Source: Tanytarsus gracilentus
Taxonomy: Eukaryota > Arthropoda > Insecta > Diptera > Chironomidae
Assembly: GCA_038502055.1 (NCBI GenBank)
Contig: JAXRKN010000040.1
Span: 4,092,001 to 4,156,000, forward strand
Direction: 5' to 3'
Length of the DNA: 64,000 nt
Part shown: positions 51,498-63,579 of the stretch, one piece after another
Numbering within the stretch: position 1 is the first letter of the stretch
How the letters are laid out: each line of letters opens with the position of its first letter
Notes under the pieces: model-generated
The model's database searches: none
Seen by the model: the letters and a program-made list of their open reading frames with translations, nothing else
Told to the model about the DNA's origin: nothing
Translations under genes and position numbers: made by a program

Positions 51498-51696
51498 CAC
51501 TTTGATTCTCGAGCGTATTATTATAACAAATTGATGCTTCTGTCGAGCTGATTGGTGTATCGAAACGTTTCAAGGCAACATTTGATTTGGAAGTTTTTGG
51601 TTGCCAATGTGCACCTCTTTTATTACAAGCACTCTCCTTCACTGTCGATTTCTTCGATTGATTGACATGTTTTTTCAATATGTAGCAACGCGGCAT
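51498..51696 (-). CDS. scrt: Scratch zinc-finger transcription repressor, exon 1 (SNAG domain)
   Basis: The 199-nt exon starts at the ATG at 51696 and encodes 66 residues plus one base. It opens MPRCYILKKHVNQSKK, the N-terminal SNAG motif of Snail/Scratch/Gfi proteins that recruits LSD1-CoREST-type corepressors. The rest is Ser/Thr/Lys-rich and ends NNTLENQS. The donor is G followed by GTAAGT at 51497; the leftover G joins AC of exon 2 to make Asp, preserving frame. The longer open frame that reads on to 51397 is intron read-through. The pairing of these exons rests on matching splice phase, the same strand, no intervening gene and the family's known architecture. Confidence 0.9.
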
Positions 51697-54600
51697 AGCA
51701 CTAAAGGCGAACGGAAAACTATTTGTTCGCGATCTCTCTTTTTTTAAATTTAAAAAAAGTTAATTAAATTTATTTCATTAAAAATAATGAGTTTGATTTA
51801 ATAACCTCAATTATTTCGCTTTTTCACTCGACACTCGCCGCCATAAGAGAGTTTAAAGGCCAAATGTAACATATATTTCATATTAAAATTGCAATTAATG
51901 TCCACTGAGCTGACACTGACACTCGAGAGTTCATATATTAGCCTCTTTCCTTTTTTATTTGTATTTTATTATGTACTCGCGTCTCCGATGCGTGTCGCAA
52001 ATGAATACATTTATTTATTTTGGTTGGAAAAATATTGCAATTAAAAGTTAATCATTATAACACCGTCATGTCACATGAAAAAATTATTTATGTTCAAACA
52101 TAAATTTTCTGCGGTTCTCTGTGTGTTTATGCTCTCCTTTTTTTCGGGGGTAGTTTTTTCCTGTCTGTCATACACAAGAGAGGCAAATTTAAATAACACT
52201 TGTTGTTATTTATCCATATATCGAGCTTTGTTTACTCACTCGTGTGTTATCAATAATATTTTTGTGTTTATTTTTTTCCCGCTGTTCATTCAGCCACTCA
52301 ATCCCGAAACATTGAAATATCATTAGCGGTTGATTTGAAAATAATTTTCAGTTAATAATGTTTATTCTTATTTAAACACACATTCAACATATTTTTTGTT
52401 TGCTTGGTTCACAGGATGGGAAATATTGCTTTCGTTGATTTGCTTTATTACAACTGAAAGTAGAAGAAGAAAAGTTAACAATTAATATTTTCTAAATAGG
52501 ATTTGTAGAGTCGAGAGTGCGGAAGGGTGTAATTAGTAGAGGGAAAAACTTTTGCCGACGAAAAATAATTCTGAAAAGTCGATAGATAAGGAGCAACAAG
52601 CGCCATCCGTAGGATATATAATTAAATTGCTTTCGTAACTAATTATAAAGTTGCGGCTTTAAATAATAAATCGTGATGTTTGTCAAGACTTTAAACATCT
52701 TAAATCCCTTCTACAACTACCTCTTCCAAAAAATTATAGAGAGGAAAGTTTATGTTTGAAATTTTAGTGTGAGAGGAGGGGAGTTGGTAAAAAAGGTTTT
52801 ATTTAAATATTTACAGCAAATTGCCCTCGCTCAATGTTCTTCTCGATTAACATGAAAATGAGGATTAAGCAAGTGGCATGTATCTGATGACAAAATACAC
52901 ATCGAGCGAACCTCACAATCACTCACAGGCCTGATCCTAAAAATAGAGCCAAGTTCCTCGCAATATTACGTAAGGAGGGAATTTATGTAGGCAAACATAC
53001 ATCTATCTTTGCCATTGCCATTATCGATCCAATATTGTATGTGTATTATGACATTCAACACAATTTCTCGCTTTAATTGAACATTTTCCGACCATATTTC
53101 GACAACCCCAAAAAAATATAATCGAAAGAGCTTTATCGATATATAAAAGAAATTGGCAGACGCAATTTAACAGGTTACAGGTCGATTCAACATATCTCTG
53201 ACATACTCGAGAGAGAGAGAGAGAGAGACGTGTGTGAGAGGAAACGAAGTGAAGCGTTTACGCCACCTCATGTTGTGATATATATATTATTTACAAAGTC
53301 GAAGCATGTAGCAAAGCTATTTCCACATGTGAGTAATATATAATTATATCGCACCAGTCGAGTCATTTTGAGAAGCATAGAAACGTCACAAAAATATATA
53401 TATTTACTCTCAAACTCGCTTTGGCAAAGGCATCTCTCGAGAAAGGAAGTGGAGACGGAATAATAAGAAGGAAAAAGCTGGTTTGTACAGAAGTTGAGAT
53501 AGTTAGTTGTATGTGAGGGCTTAAATCGGATAACATTACTCGAGCTCAACTTCAAGCTCTGTAAATTGTGGAAATGTGCTTATGATGTCTATACATTTAC
53601 AGCACACACGGTATTTCTCTCTCGGTATTTTTCCCTTTTTACTATACAGTTATTAATGATGGCACATACAATACCGAGTGAATGTAAGCGACACTGTGCG
53701 AGAGAGAGGGAGCAACAAGTAGTGGCTGTAATATCAAACACGGTAGATGTTTATATTTCGGTTATATACATAATAAAAAAGGAGAAAAGAAAAATCTTCT
53801 TCCTCTCGAAAAAATATTTTCTCTCCTTCTCGCTCACTTGTTGTAAATCTCCGTCTTCATCCATGCCTCACACTACCTCGTTAGTGTAAACACCTTTCTC
53901 TCAGTCAACCAGTTAGGAATAAATAGGAATGAAGCAAACGAGAGATGGAAAATGATGATGATGGTGAAAAGCCACAGGTATTTCACTCTGAATGTACATC
54001 CGTCGTTGTTATGTGCCGTACACAACAACATCAACTTTTTTTCTTTCCTCTTTTTCACTCTCATGGTAATGAATGGCGTTGCGGCGAGAATAAACAGAAT
54101 GAAAATGAGCTCTGAGATGTGTGCCGAGTTATTAAATGTGCAAATCATGGAGCGATGTTTATGTAATACAAATGACTGCTCCACATTAGAGAAAATTATT
54201 ATGAGATTTGACTTTTTTTATAATAGAAATTTAAAAATGAATTGTGGCGCTTTATGTGCCGGGTACAATTTTATGGCTTCCTTTTACATATAAGCCTTAT
54301 TAACTATTTAAGCGGATTTTAAGTGAAAATGCATCGACTTCACTTGTACTTTACACCGATCCGGTTTACGTAACAACATCATTGAATTTCACTTTGTTGA
54401 GGGAGTTTACACTTGAAAAACTGCTTTAAATTTTATTCCTTTTATACATGAAAAGTCCCATCTCGGGTTTAAGGGATAATTTATACAACTAAAAAAGTAC
54501 ACATATCACCCCGTTGCTATCCTGCTTGTGCCGCATGTTAATATTGTGTTGGTGGTTGTATTATTTTCCCTACAAACACTAACTACCACGCTCTGATTCT

Positions 54601-55343
54601 ACCGTACTTTCCTTTCTTTCGGTGCGCTTGGAAAATTAGGGAAAAATTATGCACATTTTTCGTCCAAAAACACCGAAAAAGTGGAAATTTTGGAAATAAT
54701 AATAGTTTAAGAGATGACATTTTAAACTTACACACACACTTAAAATGGCATCGCGAAATGAAGTAACGGCAAAACTTTCCGTCACTCGATTGCCCTTTAA
54801 ACAGATTATATAAATTTTTTTCTCCTTTTTAAACACTTTTTTCCACCGAAACTAAAATCTTTTTGTCACACACTCGAGATATTGCGATTAAGGTTGAATT
54901 TTGTAAAGGAGAAGATTTGTTATCAAAAAATGAAGCGTTGTTGAGTAAAAAACGGAAGCACAAAGCACAGAATTCTTAATTGGAATTTTTTTAGATCGAG
55001 AGTAGAAAAATATCATGTCAACTATATTGTGAAAATGGAAACAGTGGTTGTTGTATGATTGCGTCAGGATTCTTTTCCATTCCGCACTGCTTTTTGTCGT
55101 CTGCGCAACTCGTGATGGAACGATGTTTACTTGGAAACATGCGAGTGTAGTCGTCAATTTATGCAACACATCGAAAGAGACACTAGGGTTAAAGGTTCTT
55201 GCGCATGCCTGCATTCTACCGCCGATATCGAGAAATACGAAGAATCATACAAGTGAAATTTGAAATTTGCAACGGAAATTCTCGACATAATTATTATTTT
55301 AAATTTTTTTAAAAAAAATTACATAAACCAATTATTTTAAATA
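51697..55343. other. scratch promoter side and upstream gene-free DNA
   Basis: This lies upstream of the scratch start codon and should contain its 5' UTR and promoter, but I could not place a start site. A (GA)n microsatellite lies at 53209-53228. Overlapping open frames at 53.3-54.3 kb on both strands have no family resemblance. No mobile element was recognised. Confidence 0.5.
53209..53228 (+). repeat. (GA)n microsatellite
   Basis: Ten GA dinucleotides upstream of scratch. GAGAG tracts in insects can bind GAGA factor, but a slippage-born microsatellite is equally likely. Confidence 0.85.
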
Positions 55344-56020
55344 GGGAGAATGTTTCAATAAATGGACGCTTTTATAAATGGATGACTTTTATATGTGATC
55401 GAAAAGCCTTTTTTTCGCCTCCAACACCCCAACATTATATATTTTTCTGAATGATAAGAACTCAAGCCATCTTTCCTCATACCATGTTTAAAAAAATTTG
55501 AACAACCAAGCCTTAGAAGACACAATTAAGTTTCTCCATACAAATTTATTTTGACTTTTGAGGTGCTTTTTTTTGGGGAAAGAAAATGATTAAAATTCAA
55601 AATTAATATTTTTAAATATGCATTGTTTCTTATCTTTCAAATTCTGTTAAAAATTTTTCATAACTCTTAAAGGGATGCTCGCAACAACCATTTTTGTGAT
55701 GTCTCTATAGATGGATGATTTTGCTTTAATAAATGGATGATTTTTTAAAAAAGGAATCTTTTGTTTTTGCGCAATTTTTTTGAGAAAAAAATATGAAAAA
55801 TATGCTCATGGATGATTAATTCGGTAAGATCCAAATAAAAATAAAGTAAGAAACTTATGGTTCATCATGGAAAACATTGCAAGCAGTTATTGAGATGTTA
55901 AAAATTTTTTGAATGGAAGTGGAAGCACTACCAATGCTGAGATCTTATTTTAAAATACCATCAATTTTTGATCTTGATTCCAACACTTATGTTTTTTACC
56001 TCCAAATTTTACTTCCAGTA

Positions 56021-56205
56021 CTGGATTTTAGTTCCGCTGGATCTTACTTCCAGGTCTGAATTTCAACCATCCTTGATCTTAACTAACAGGATAAATTAAT
56101 TACCTGATTTTAGTTCATATCTCATTTATCTCCTTTTATGGATTTCACTTCCAACACTAGATTTTAGTTCCGCTGGATCTCATTTCCAGCTCTGATTTTT
56201 TGTTA
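56021..56205 (+). repeat. two TTCCGCTGGATC repeats inside the Tc1-like element
   Basis: TTTTAGTTCCGCTGGATCT occurs at about 56026 and 56162, followed by (T/C)ACTTCCAG or CATTTCCAG and TCTGA. The GTTCCnCTGGAT core resembles the copy A minisatellite unit (GTTCCTCCGCTGGATGTT), so both may derive from one source. Confidence 0.6.
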
Positions 56206-56254
56206 TTTTTTGAAATTAATCATGATAGCTTGACAAATACTGGGATCAAGCTAT

Positions 56255-56330
56255 TTTTAATGCAATCTCGAGTACAGTGAGGTACATGAAGTCACATAAT
56301 AAAATTTGTGTGAAAAACTATGGTCCATAG
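56255..56330 (+). repeat. fragment of the 120-bp monomer and its exit junction
   Basis: GCAATCTCGAGTACAGTGAG, GTACATGAAGTCACATAATA and AAATTTGTGTGAAAAACTAT match the end of the monomer array and the following junction in copy C and D1. It is nested within the Tc1-like element. Confidence 0.7.
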
Positions 56331-56333
56331 TCT

Positions 56334-56570
56334 ATGGAGGCTGTCAATGGTCAGATGCTAACTCATGGACTGAAAAATTCACAGAACAAGTTATTGAAAA
56401 GAACTAGGACTTTCGTTGAAAATCGGATTTTTTTAAACAAAATAACAAAGCGAAGTGAATATCACGATGCTCTAAGACACATAAATACATGGATTCACGA
56501 ACTTCAACACAAGTCATACCACTGGTCGATTGATGGGATACAAATTAAATATGCTCATGTAATTAGTTAG
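56334..56570 (+). other. open frame of 78 codons inside the Tc1-like element, unrecognised
   Basis: The frame ends in EYHDALRHINTWIHELQHK and YHWSIDGIQIKYAHVIS, less biased in composition than most chance frames here. Its start overlaps the nested monomer fragment, so the first residues are not ancestral. It could be the remnant of an older transposon or a chance frame; I do not recognise a family and see no DDE/D signature. Confidence 0.3.
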
Positions 56571-56994
56571 GCTCTCACTTGACAACACATGACTCATTTT
56601 TAATCTGTTTTAAAAAAATTAAAAATTTAACCATCATGTGGTCATTCGTTCCTCTAATATGAGCACTGCAAAGCATCCAATTTACTAAAAAAAGCCTTTA
56701 ATATGCCCTATTGATGATTTAAAAGTCACATATAAATATTTAAATGTGGTTTGAGACCGTTTTTAATTTTTAATTCAATTAATAAAAAACGTCCATTTAT
56801 AGAAGCAAAATCATCCATTTATTAAAACAACGCGTCCATCTATAGGAAAATCACGTTTGAATCATTTTAAGTATGAAAGAGTTGGCGCATAATTATAAAA
56901 ATAGTCTCAAATGAAAGATGAAGAAGCTCAGCAATAAAATAAAGCTTAAGATTTTTTTTTTGAAAAAACGTCCATTTATTAAAACATTCTCCTA

Positions 56995-59900
56995 ATCAAT
57001 TACTTTTTTATTCTTTAGTGCCATTTTATTTATTTAATTTAATTTTAATTTCTTTAATTTGCATATAATGTCATTATTTTTCTCACTTAAAAAGAGTCTA
57101 TAAGAATTATGAATTGCGATAATGGCATTGTGATTTTTATATTTGAGATGTCATTAATGTCACTTTCAGTAATTGCGTATTCAATGTATGGGCAAAAGAA
57201 AACACTCAAAGCACAATAATATCAGAAACATGAAATACGTTTGTTGGTCGTAAGAATAGAAAGTCACTTTAAGTAACTGTTGAATATTTCTACAAGTATA
57301 ATTTCCATTCAATGTCATATTTTTTTTGCTTTCTTTTATTGCCAGTAATGCCACTCATATTTTCATTAATTTTCATCCAATGCCACTTACACAAAGCACA
57401 AATTAATAATGTCAAATTTTTTATTAATTTCACAATAAATTGGATGTTTTATTTGGGGTGGGCGGTAAGTGGCTTTTAGACACGCAACTCTGTGCTTGTC
57501 GGCATAAATCTTCAGCTCTCAGCTCTCGCAAAAGCAACATTTAAGCCATTTTCATAATTAAGGTGATTTATTTTAAAATTATTTTCGGCCCTTTTTTTCG
57601 CCAAGCACCATCATTCACTTAATGCTTTTTCGATAAAGTTATTTTGATAAGCGAAATTAAGTGGGCGCATGTTATTTGTGATTTCACTGTTTTCCCATGA
57701 TGATTGCCGACTTTCGTTCCACTACTGCATGTAAGTAGTCGCTTAATTAACAGTTTATTCGCCTAGAAATTGTGTTTGAAGCTTTGGATAAAAAAATTGA
57801 CTTATATCCAACATAAAAATCTTTTTAGAATGAAAATTACTTTGATCTTAAATGGAACTTCATATCAAGTGTATTTTCTTGCTCTAGATAGCAGATTTTA
57901 AAAAATAGTTTATAACACTCACTTCAGAAATCAAAGAAAATTTACTTTATTGTCATGCGACCGTGTGATAAGTTTTTTTTCAATGACCCTGCAAGAGCGA
58001 CATCCTTCAAAGTTTTCATAAAATAATAACGCGCAAGAGGAAATGGGATTTTTTTGTTCATAATAAAAACTGCAATGACAAGAGTTTCATTGTTACACAC
58101 AATTTTAAAAGTATCTCATTGTGAGTTCAATATGAGTTTGAGACACAAACAGCAAAATTGAGTGAGAGCAAAAAGGAAATGCCAGATGTGAACGTGAGAT
58201 ATTGTAATTTGTACGTAATTAAAAAATGGTCACATATGCGGTTTCATTCAAACATGCATGCATGCTTAAGAGCACATGTACTTGATATGGAATTTTTTTA
58301 AACAATAAGAAAAAAATCGACAGAATAATTGAGCAAATAAAAATTAGCTTAATTTAGTCATTTTAGTTGTGTTTTAATTCGGACAGGCTTGACTATTTCA
58401 TGATGCTCGCAATCATAAAATTGACAATCGTGACGTGATGGCTGTCGTCTCTTTCTCTTATCGACATTTGACATTAATTATTAAGCAATTTACAATTCGA
58501 CTTACTGCTATTATCGTCAACACACAATTGACAAATACATTACGTTTAACATTCAAACATTAAAAGTAAATAAAAGAAAATTGATCAAAAAACTATCGAG
58601 ACATAAAATATTCAGGACGAAATTTCCTTTTCCATAAGCAATGTAGAGTGAGTGAGCTCATTTTACTGCATATCGAGAAGTAGATAGAAAGGTAATCAAT
58701 GGTAAATTAAGTGGGTAATTTAGTCGGAAAAGTTGTTGTTTAACCTGATGGCAACTGTAACTAACTTTTGTGTTTTGGTTAGCAACAGCGTGAGACTTGT
58801 GGTTGTTGATATTGAAAATAAGAAATTTATAAGCCTTTTCCTGTTTCACACAAAACCACAAAAACTTACGTAACTTATAATTATCAGTCAGTTAAAATAT
58901 CAATTGAAATTGAGCAATATTGAAAATAATATAATTAAGTCTGTTTGCCCTTTCAATTGTGGGTTCTTATGGGAAAAGTAAACATTTCGGTACGATGAAA
59001 AATGTTTGATGAATATACAAAAAAAATTGAAATTTTTATAAAAGGGTTTGAAGGTATATTTTTGAAGGGCGGTCGATTTTCCATTTAAAATTCATTTTCT
59101 ACTTTTTTAAAATGATCATTGAAATTTTGTTCTTAAAAATCTAATAAATTTTTAAAAATTAATTTAAAAATAAAGTGGCTTGCGTTTAAACACCCACCCA
59201 TTAGGGGTTTTGACAACTTTATAGAAAACTCAAATTTAGCTACATAGTTTTTAAAACTATTCATATTACAAAACTCTCCTGTATCAGCAGATGATCATGT
59301 TTTAAGGCGTTTGGCATTGGATAAAAAAAACTAATCAAAAAGTGCACATGGAGAAAACCGTTCTGTTTTCCCTTAAACTCTTTCCACACTGTATGCGATA
59401 TCATTTATCCTTGTAGATAAATTTTTGTGTGTTAGAAGAAATATCGCGCACTCAACAGTGAAAAAGTTTTATTTGAAAAGTTTTGCTTATACGAGATTTT
59501 GCTTGCACCACCGCCGCATAACACAGCTATAGTTAAATCGAGCTATTCAATGTGATTTAAATCCCATTCTACATAAAAAGAAGTACCATAAACCCAAAAA
59601 ATGTATATTTGTTGAATGTTGAAATTAAATAAATTTCAGCGATATTCACAAATTTTTAAGCAGCCGAATATATCGCGTATACTTTACATGTATGAAAACG
59701 GCGAAATGTCTGGTAATGGCGAAAGGAAATGGAACAGCAATTGCATAATAGCGTGAAGGAAAACAAAAGTTTTATTGCGAAATGTGAAGGAAAAAATACG
59801 ATAATAAATCGACGATAAGCATCTGTTGTGCTTTTTTAGCTGCTGCTATGTATATGTTATGTTTTGTGTATATGGTGCAAAGAGTGAGAGAGAGAATTTT

Positions 59901-61529
59901 TAACATTTTTTTTCGTATGAAATTTATGGGTGTAGTGTAACATTGGCGTGCATAATTGGTGCTATTTAATATTGAAAAATTGTTAATTTAATGCCACATT
60001 TCTCTAACATGCAACGTTCGAGAGCAAACAATTTTCAAAGTGTGATTTTTCATTCCTTTTTCACTCTCACTTCTGGATACTGTAAGTCCAGTTGCAGCGC
60101 ATGGATGTGGGCAGAGATAAATTATTGTATGTAGATGAAAATTCACATGTTCATTGGAGATGCCATTTAGCATAAACCCCTTAGACATGGTCACCTCACA
60201 CTGCCCAAAAATATATTTATACACAGGTTGAATATCGAGGTGGAAGCTCAGCACTGAGATGTGTATTTTGAACTCTTTATGAATGACCTGAGGGATTTGG
60301 TGTAAGAGTATAATGATATGTAAATCTGCATGGATTGTTTTCATCTTTATGTCCATTGAGATTTAAGGACATAACATAAACATCAAATTGACGCATAAAC
60401 ATTACATTCATTTTTCACCTAAAACACATCCTCTTCTCATATATTTTGGTCACCTAATGTATGCATCATGGTGCATCTCTCCTCTTGCAAAACCGCACAT
60501 ATAGAAAACATATACACACATTTGGGAAATTGGGATCATGATATGGTGAATATTTGTGTACAAATAACATGAGTAAAAACAATCTCATGATCATAATTGA
60601 ATGTGCTCTCATGAATGAATGTCAAAAGTATTAGAGAAGATGAGACACATGCCATGCGAGTGGCTTATAACTGAAATTCCATAACTACGATGATTATGGA
60701 TGACGATGATTCTGATGGAAGAGAAATGTGTGTGTGGCTACAGTGAAATTTTAACAGCATGCTACAAGTACTCGACAATTCTCATTCGGAAGTTGAAATG
60801 CATTCTGTTTTTTATTTGGATTTAATTCAAATTTCAAAAACCACAGAAATCCATTTTGAATGTTCTATAAAACATTCGAGAGGAGAGCTTGGGTTGAACA
60901 TAAAGTGCACAAATTATCTTGCCTTTAATTTATTAACGAGCTGCGGCTGGATGGTTGTTAATGCACATTAATGGTGAGACAGTCATCGTTATTGCTTCGC
61001 GCATACTTTATGGCGTTAATTAAAAATCGATTAACGAATATTTTTTTGCCTCCCTTCTCGCACTCACGACTGTTCAACTTGTTATCATACATGACAATAC
61101 TCTCGTACTTTTTTTTCTATAATAAACAGATTAAGCGAAATCTGATTCAATATGAAAACGAAAATCCATAAAGCGGCAGAGAGGGTGAAACTTTTTCTTC
61201 CTCCTTACATTTTTTACCATGCAAGTACCATTTGGTTTTTATGTCTTTTCTTTTTTCTTCTTCTTTTTTTTCAACTTCCTCTTAAAACACCATAGAGAAA
61301 AAAAGTTTTTCTAGCCAACAAGTTTTGCAAAAGATGAAGAAAAAAAGAAATTTTGTTATAGTTTCTTCCACACTAAAATCGTTTCGAAAACATTAAAAAA
61401 AATTATTCCTAATAAATTCGCTTGATTTCCAGATTGTTTCGAACTTTCTTCGAGGGTAGTTTTGTAAATGCATTACAAGCAATTAATGACCAACACTTTC
61501 ATAATTCGATATTATGCTCGTTTATTTTT
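56995..61529. other. gene-free stretch
   Basis: AT-rich DNA without recognisable exons or elements. The 122-codon minus frame at 59988-60356 lies in somewhat more complex sequence but has no flanking splice logic or family resemblance. Confidence 0.45.
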
Positions 61530-61669
61530 TGTTTCTCCAAACGTTTTCGCTAGTGCCAAGACATTAATTGTGAATATAAAACATATACTAAATGATAGGT
61601 AGCAAACCCTCAAATGGGAAACAGATTTGAATCGGTTTCCTACGAGGAGTTGAGCCATTTAAGTCATCT

Positions 61670-61735
61670 TCTTTCTTACTTTCTCACTTTCTTACTTTCT
61701 TACTTTCTTACTTTCTTACTTTCTCACGATCTTAG
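61670..61735 (-). repeat. ACTTTCTT tandem tract of D2
   Basis: Seven to eight 8-bp units on the plus strand, equivalent to the inverted GAGAAAGT tract of D1. Confidence 0.9.
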
Positions 61736-61879
61736 TGGCGGATATCTAAGACGGTGGTGGATTTGCTCGGGTTTGTGGTAAAGATCGGGTTTTTTCTAGT
61801 TGTGAAGAAGTATTTAGTTTTGAGGTATGACCCTCTAAGGACCGTCCTTGAGTGCAAAAAGGTCCTTTTTCATAAAATT

Positions 61880-62430
61880 TTTTATATGCTTCATGGGTAT
61901 CGTTGAACTCGTAATTGCATCAGGAATCGATTGGCATTGATGATTTTTGAGGAATGTCCATCATGGCCGCCAGGAGTGCCACTAATGTCATTTTTAGAAC
62001 TATGGCTTCATGGGTATCGTTGAACTCGTGATTGCACCAGGAATCGATTGACATTAATGATTTTTGATGAATGTCCATCATGGCGCCAGGAGTCCACGGC
62101 GCCAATGTCATTTTTCAGACTATGGCTTCATGGTTTCGTTGAACTCGTGATTGATTAGGAAACGATTGGCATTATGTTTTTCGAGGAATGTATTATGAAC
62201 GGCAGGGTGCCTAATGCCCATTTTTGAACCATCTTCATGTTCTCGTTGAACTCGTGATTGATTAGAAATCGATTGGAATTGATTTTTTCGAGGAATGTCC
62301 ATTATGAACGGACAAGTGCCACTAATGTCCATTTTTCAGAACTATGGCTTCATGGTATCTTAAACTCGTGATTATTAAAATCGATTGACATTGATAATTT
62401 TTAGGTTCTCATGTCGTCGTGCCCCTATCT
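61880..62430 (-). repeat. five eroded 120-bp-type monomers in D2
   Basis: Plus-strand anchors GAACTCGT(A/G)ATTG occur at about 61906, 62025, 62143 and 62248, with a fifth near 62363. The ATCGAT site survives in most units (GAATCGATTGGCATT). Spacing shrinks toward the right because of small deletions. Confidence 0.85.
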
Positions 62431-62505
62431 CATTTTTCGACTATGGGTACTAATCTAAGACAGCGGAGCTATTGGAAATGGCAACGCCGTTTGCAGACCC
62501 ATCTT

Positions 62506-63430
62506 GTTATTACTTCAGATGGTATCAGCAAAAAATATAATAAATGTGACTCTCTCAGAGTTTACCGTCGTCATTGTGTTTAGTCCACAAAAATTTGATT
62601 TAATTTTTCTAACTCCGCATCACTTTTCATTGATGATGCCAGCAGTAGTAAGTAGAAGCAGCACAGCAGTAGCATCAGGATCGTTTTCAAATAAAGATGC
62701 GCGAACCAGATGTCGATGATATGCGAGCTCTGCTAAAAAAAGGAAAAGTTTGAGAGCAAGCGATGCTGATATTAATAAAAATCATACCCATGACCATGGT
62801 GTGTGTGTGTGATCATCCAATTTCTCATAATATGGATCGTTCGACCTTTTTTGAGTGAAATTGGCCGATATATGGAGGTCCGTAGCACGACACGTGAATT
62901 TTTTGTCGATTTTGGCAGAAATTTATTTTTATTGTTGTGCTTGCGATTGATGAAAAATCTGTTGCCTTTTACTTTCACTTTTTTTTCTTCTTCTGATAAT
63001 AAACTGTAATTTCTTTTTATGTTGACGTCAAATATCATATACTAAATTATCCTCACAAATATTTTTCTGCTACTTGAGCCCTTTTTTCACTCCTCGTCCT
63101 TTCGCAATATATTAACACAAGACTGTGATGTGACATATTGTGAATTGTCAAATCCTTTTGTGCCAAAAAATTTCATTTAAATCATAAATGCTTGCTACAT
63201 GTCGGTTATTATTCTCTCATGCTGCTTAAAGCATAAAAGTAAAAGAATTTTTATCTAATGCCAAACTACATATTTTTTTTTTGATTTTGTGTGAGAAGCC
63301 AAATAAATAGTTTATAGCTCCTGCTGGTGAAAAAAGGAAGGATTGTAGTAAAATTTTTTCATTGTATCATGATGGAAAAAGAGGATATCAATACCAATAT
63401 CCGTTTGACGTTAAAACTATTTTTTGGAAT
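62506..63430. other. non-coding or unresolved stretch
   Basis: No gene is established. A minus-strand ATG at 62675 opens a hydrophobic, signal-peptide-like 31-codon frame (MLLLCCFYLLLLASS) but stops at once and has no supporting splice partner. Confidence 0.4.
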
Positions 63431-63579
63431 TTATTCAAACTTTTTGTATCCTCGATAGTGCAGTTCGATGGTCATGCGGTCATGGCACGGGACATTTTTC
63501 CCAATAAGATCCCCTTTCATGATATTCAACACCCGCCTGAACACAATGTGGATTTGAGTCCTCACACTTTTTTTGCATA
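63431..63579 (-). CDS. candidate terminal exon of a gene extending beyond the window
   Basis: On the minus strand a good acceptor (ATTACTAAATTTTCAG) precedes 63579. The frame starting after two bases is open for 48 codons to TAA at 63431-63433; that TAA lies inside AATAAA (plus TTTATT, 63430-63435). The residues include VRTQIHIVFRRVLNIMKG, KNVPCHDRMTIELHYRGYK and FE before the stop. GC content is higher than in the flanks and codon use looks protein-like. A plus-strand frame (63362-63583) overlaps it and is open too, so strand choice is inferred from the acceptor and codon pattern. No upstream exon was found before the window end. The family is not recognised. Confidence 0.45.

Larger units (their letters stand above)
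55344..56992. mobile_element. Tc1/mariner-like non-autonomous element with TA flanks
   Basis: The 1649-bp element is bounded by TA on both sides (55342-55343, 56993-56994). Terminal inverted repeats of about 25 bp read GGGAGAATGTTTCAATAAAT on the left and, reverse-complemented, GGAGAATGTTTTAATAAATG on the right, both continuing into GGACG. The motif ATAAATGGA(C/T)G recurs in subterminal blocks at 55356-55395, 55704-55750 and (inverted) 56787-56845. The middle contains two copies of a TTTTAGTTCCGCTGGATCT repeat and a piece of the 120-bp monomer family, so it has received or captured other repeat material. No intact transposase is present. The TA flanks and short termini support the Tc1/mariner group. 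Confidence 0.75.
61530..62505 (-). mobile_element. element D2, inverted eroded relative of D1
   Basis: On the minus strand it starts ACAAGATGGGTCTGCAAACG and CCATTTCCAATAGCTCCGC, identical to D1. It then has about five 120-bp-type monomers, the CCTTTTTGCACTCAAGGACG block, an AAGTAAGA/AAGTGAGA tract and ends near AAGACATTAATTG / GCACTAGCG, matching D1's right side. Several monomers have many small deletions (62100-62430), unlike the uniform D1 array. The left boundary is approximate. Confidence 0.8.

Noticed and set aside
62515..62720. Signal-peptide-like start MLLLCCFYLLLLASS on the minus strand at 62675
   Set aside because: The frame stops after 31 codons, there is no convincing donor or partner exon, and CAG/CTG-rich repeats readily produce Leu/Cys runs.
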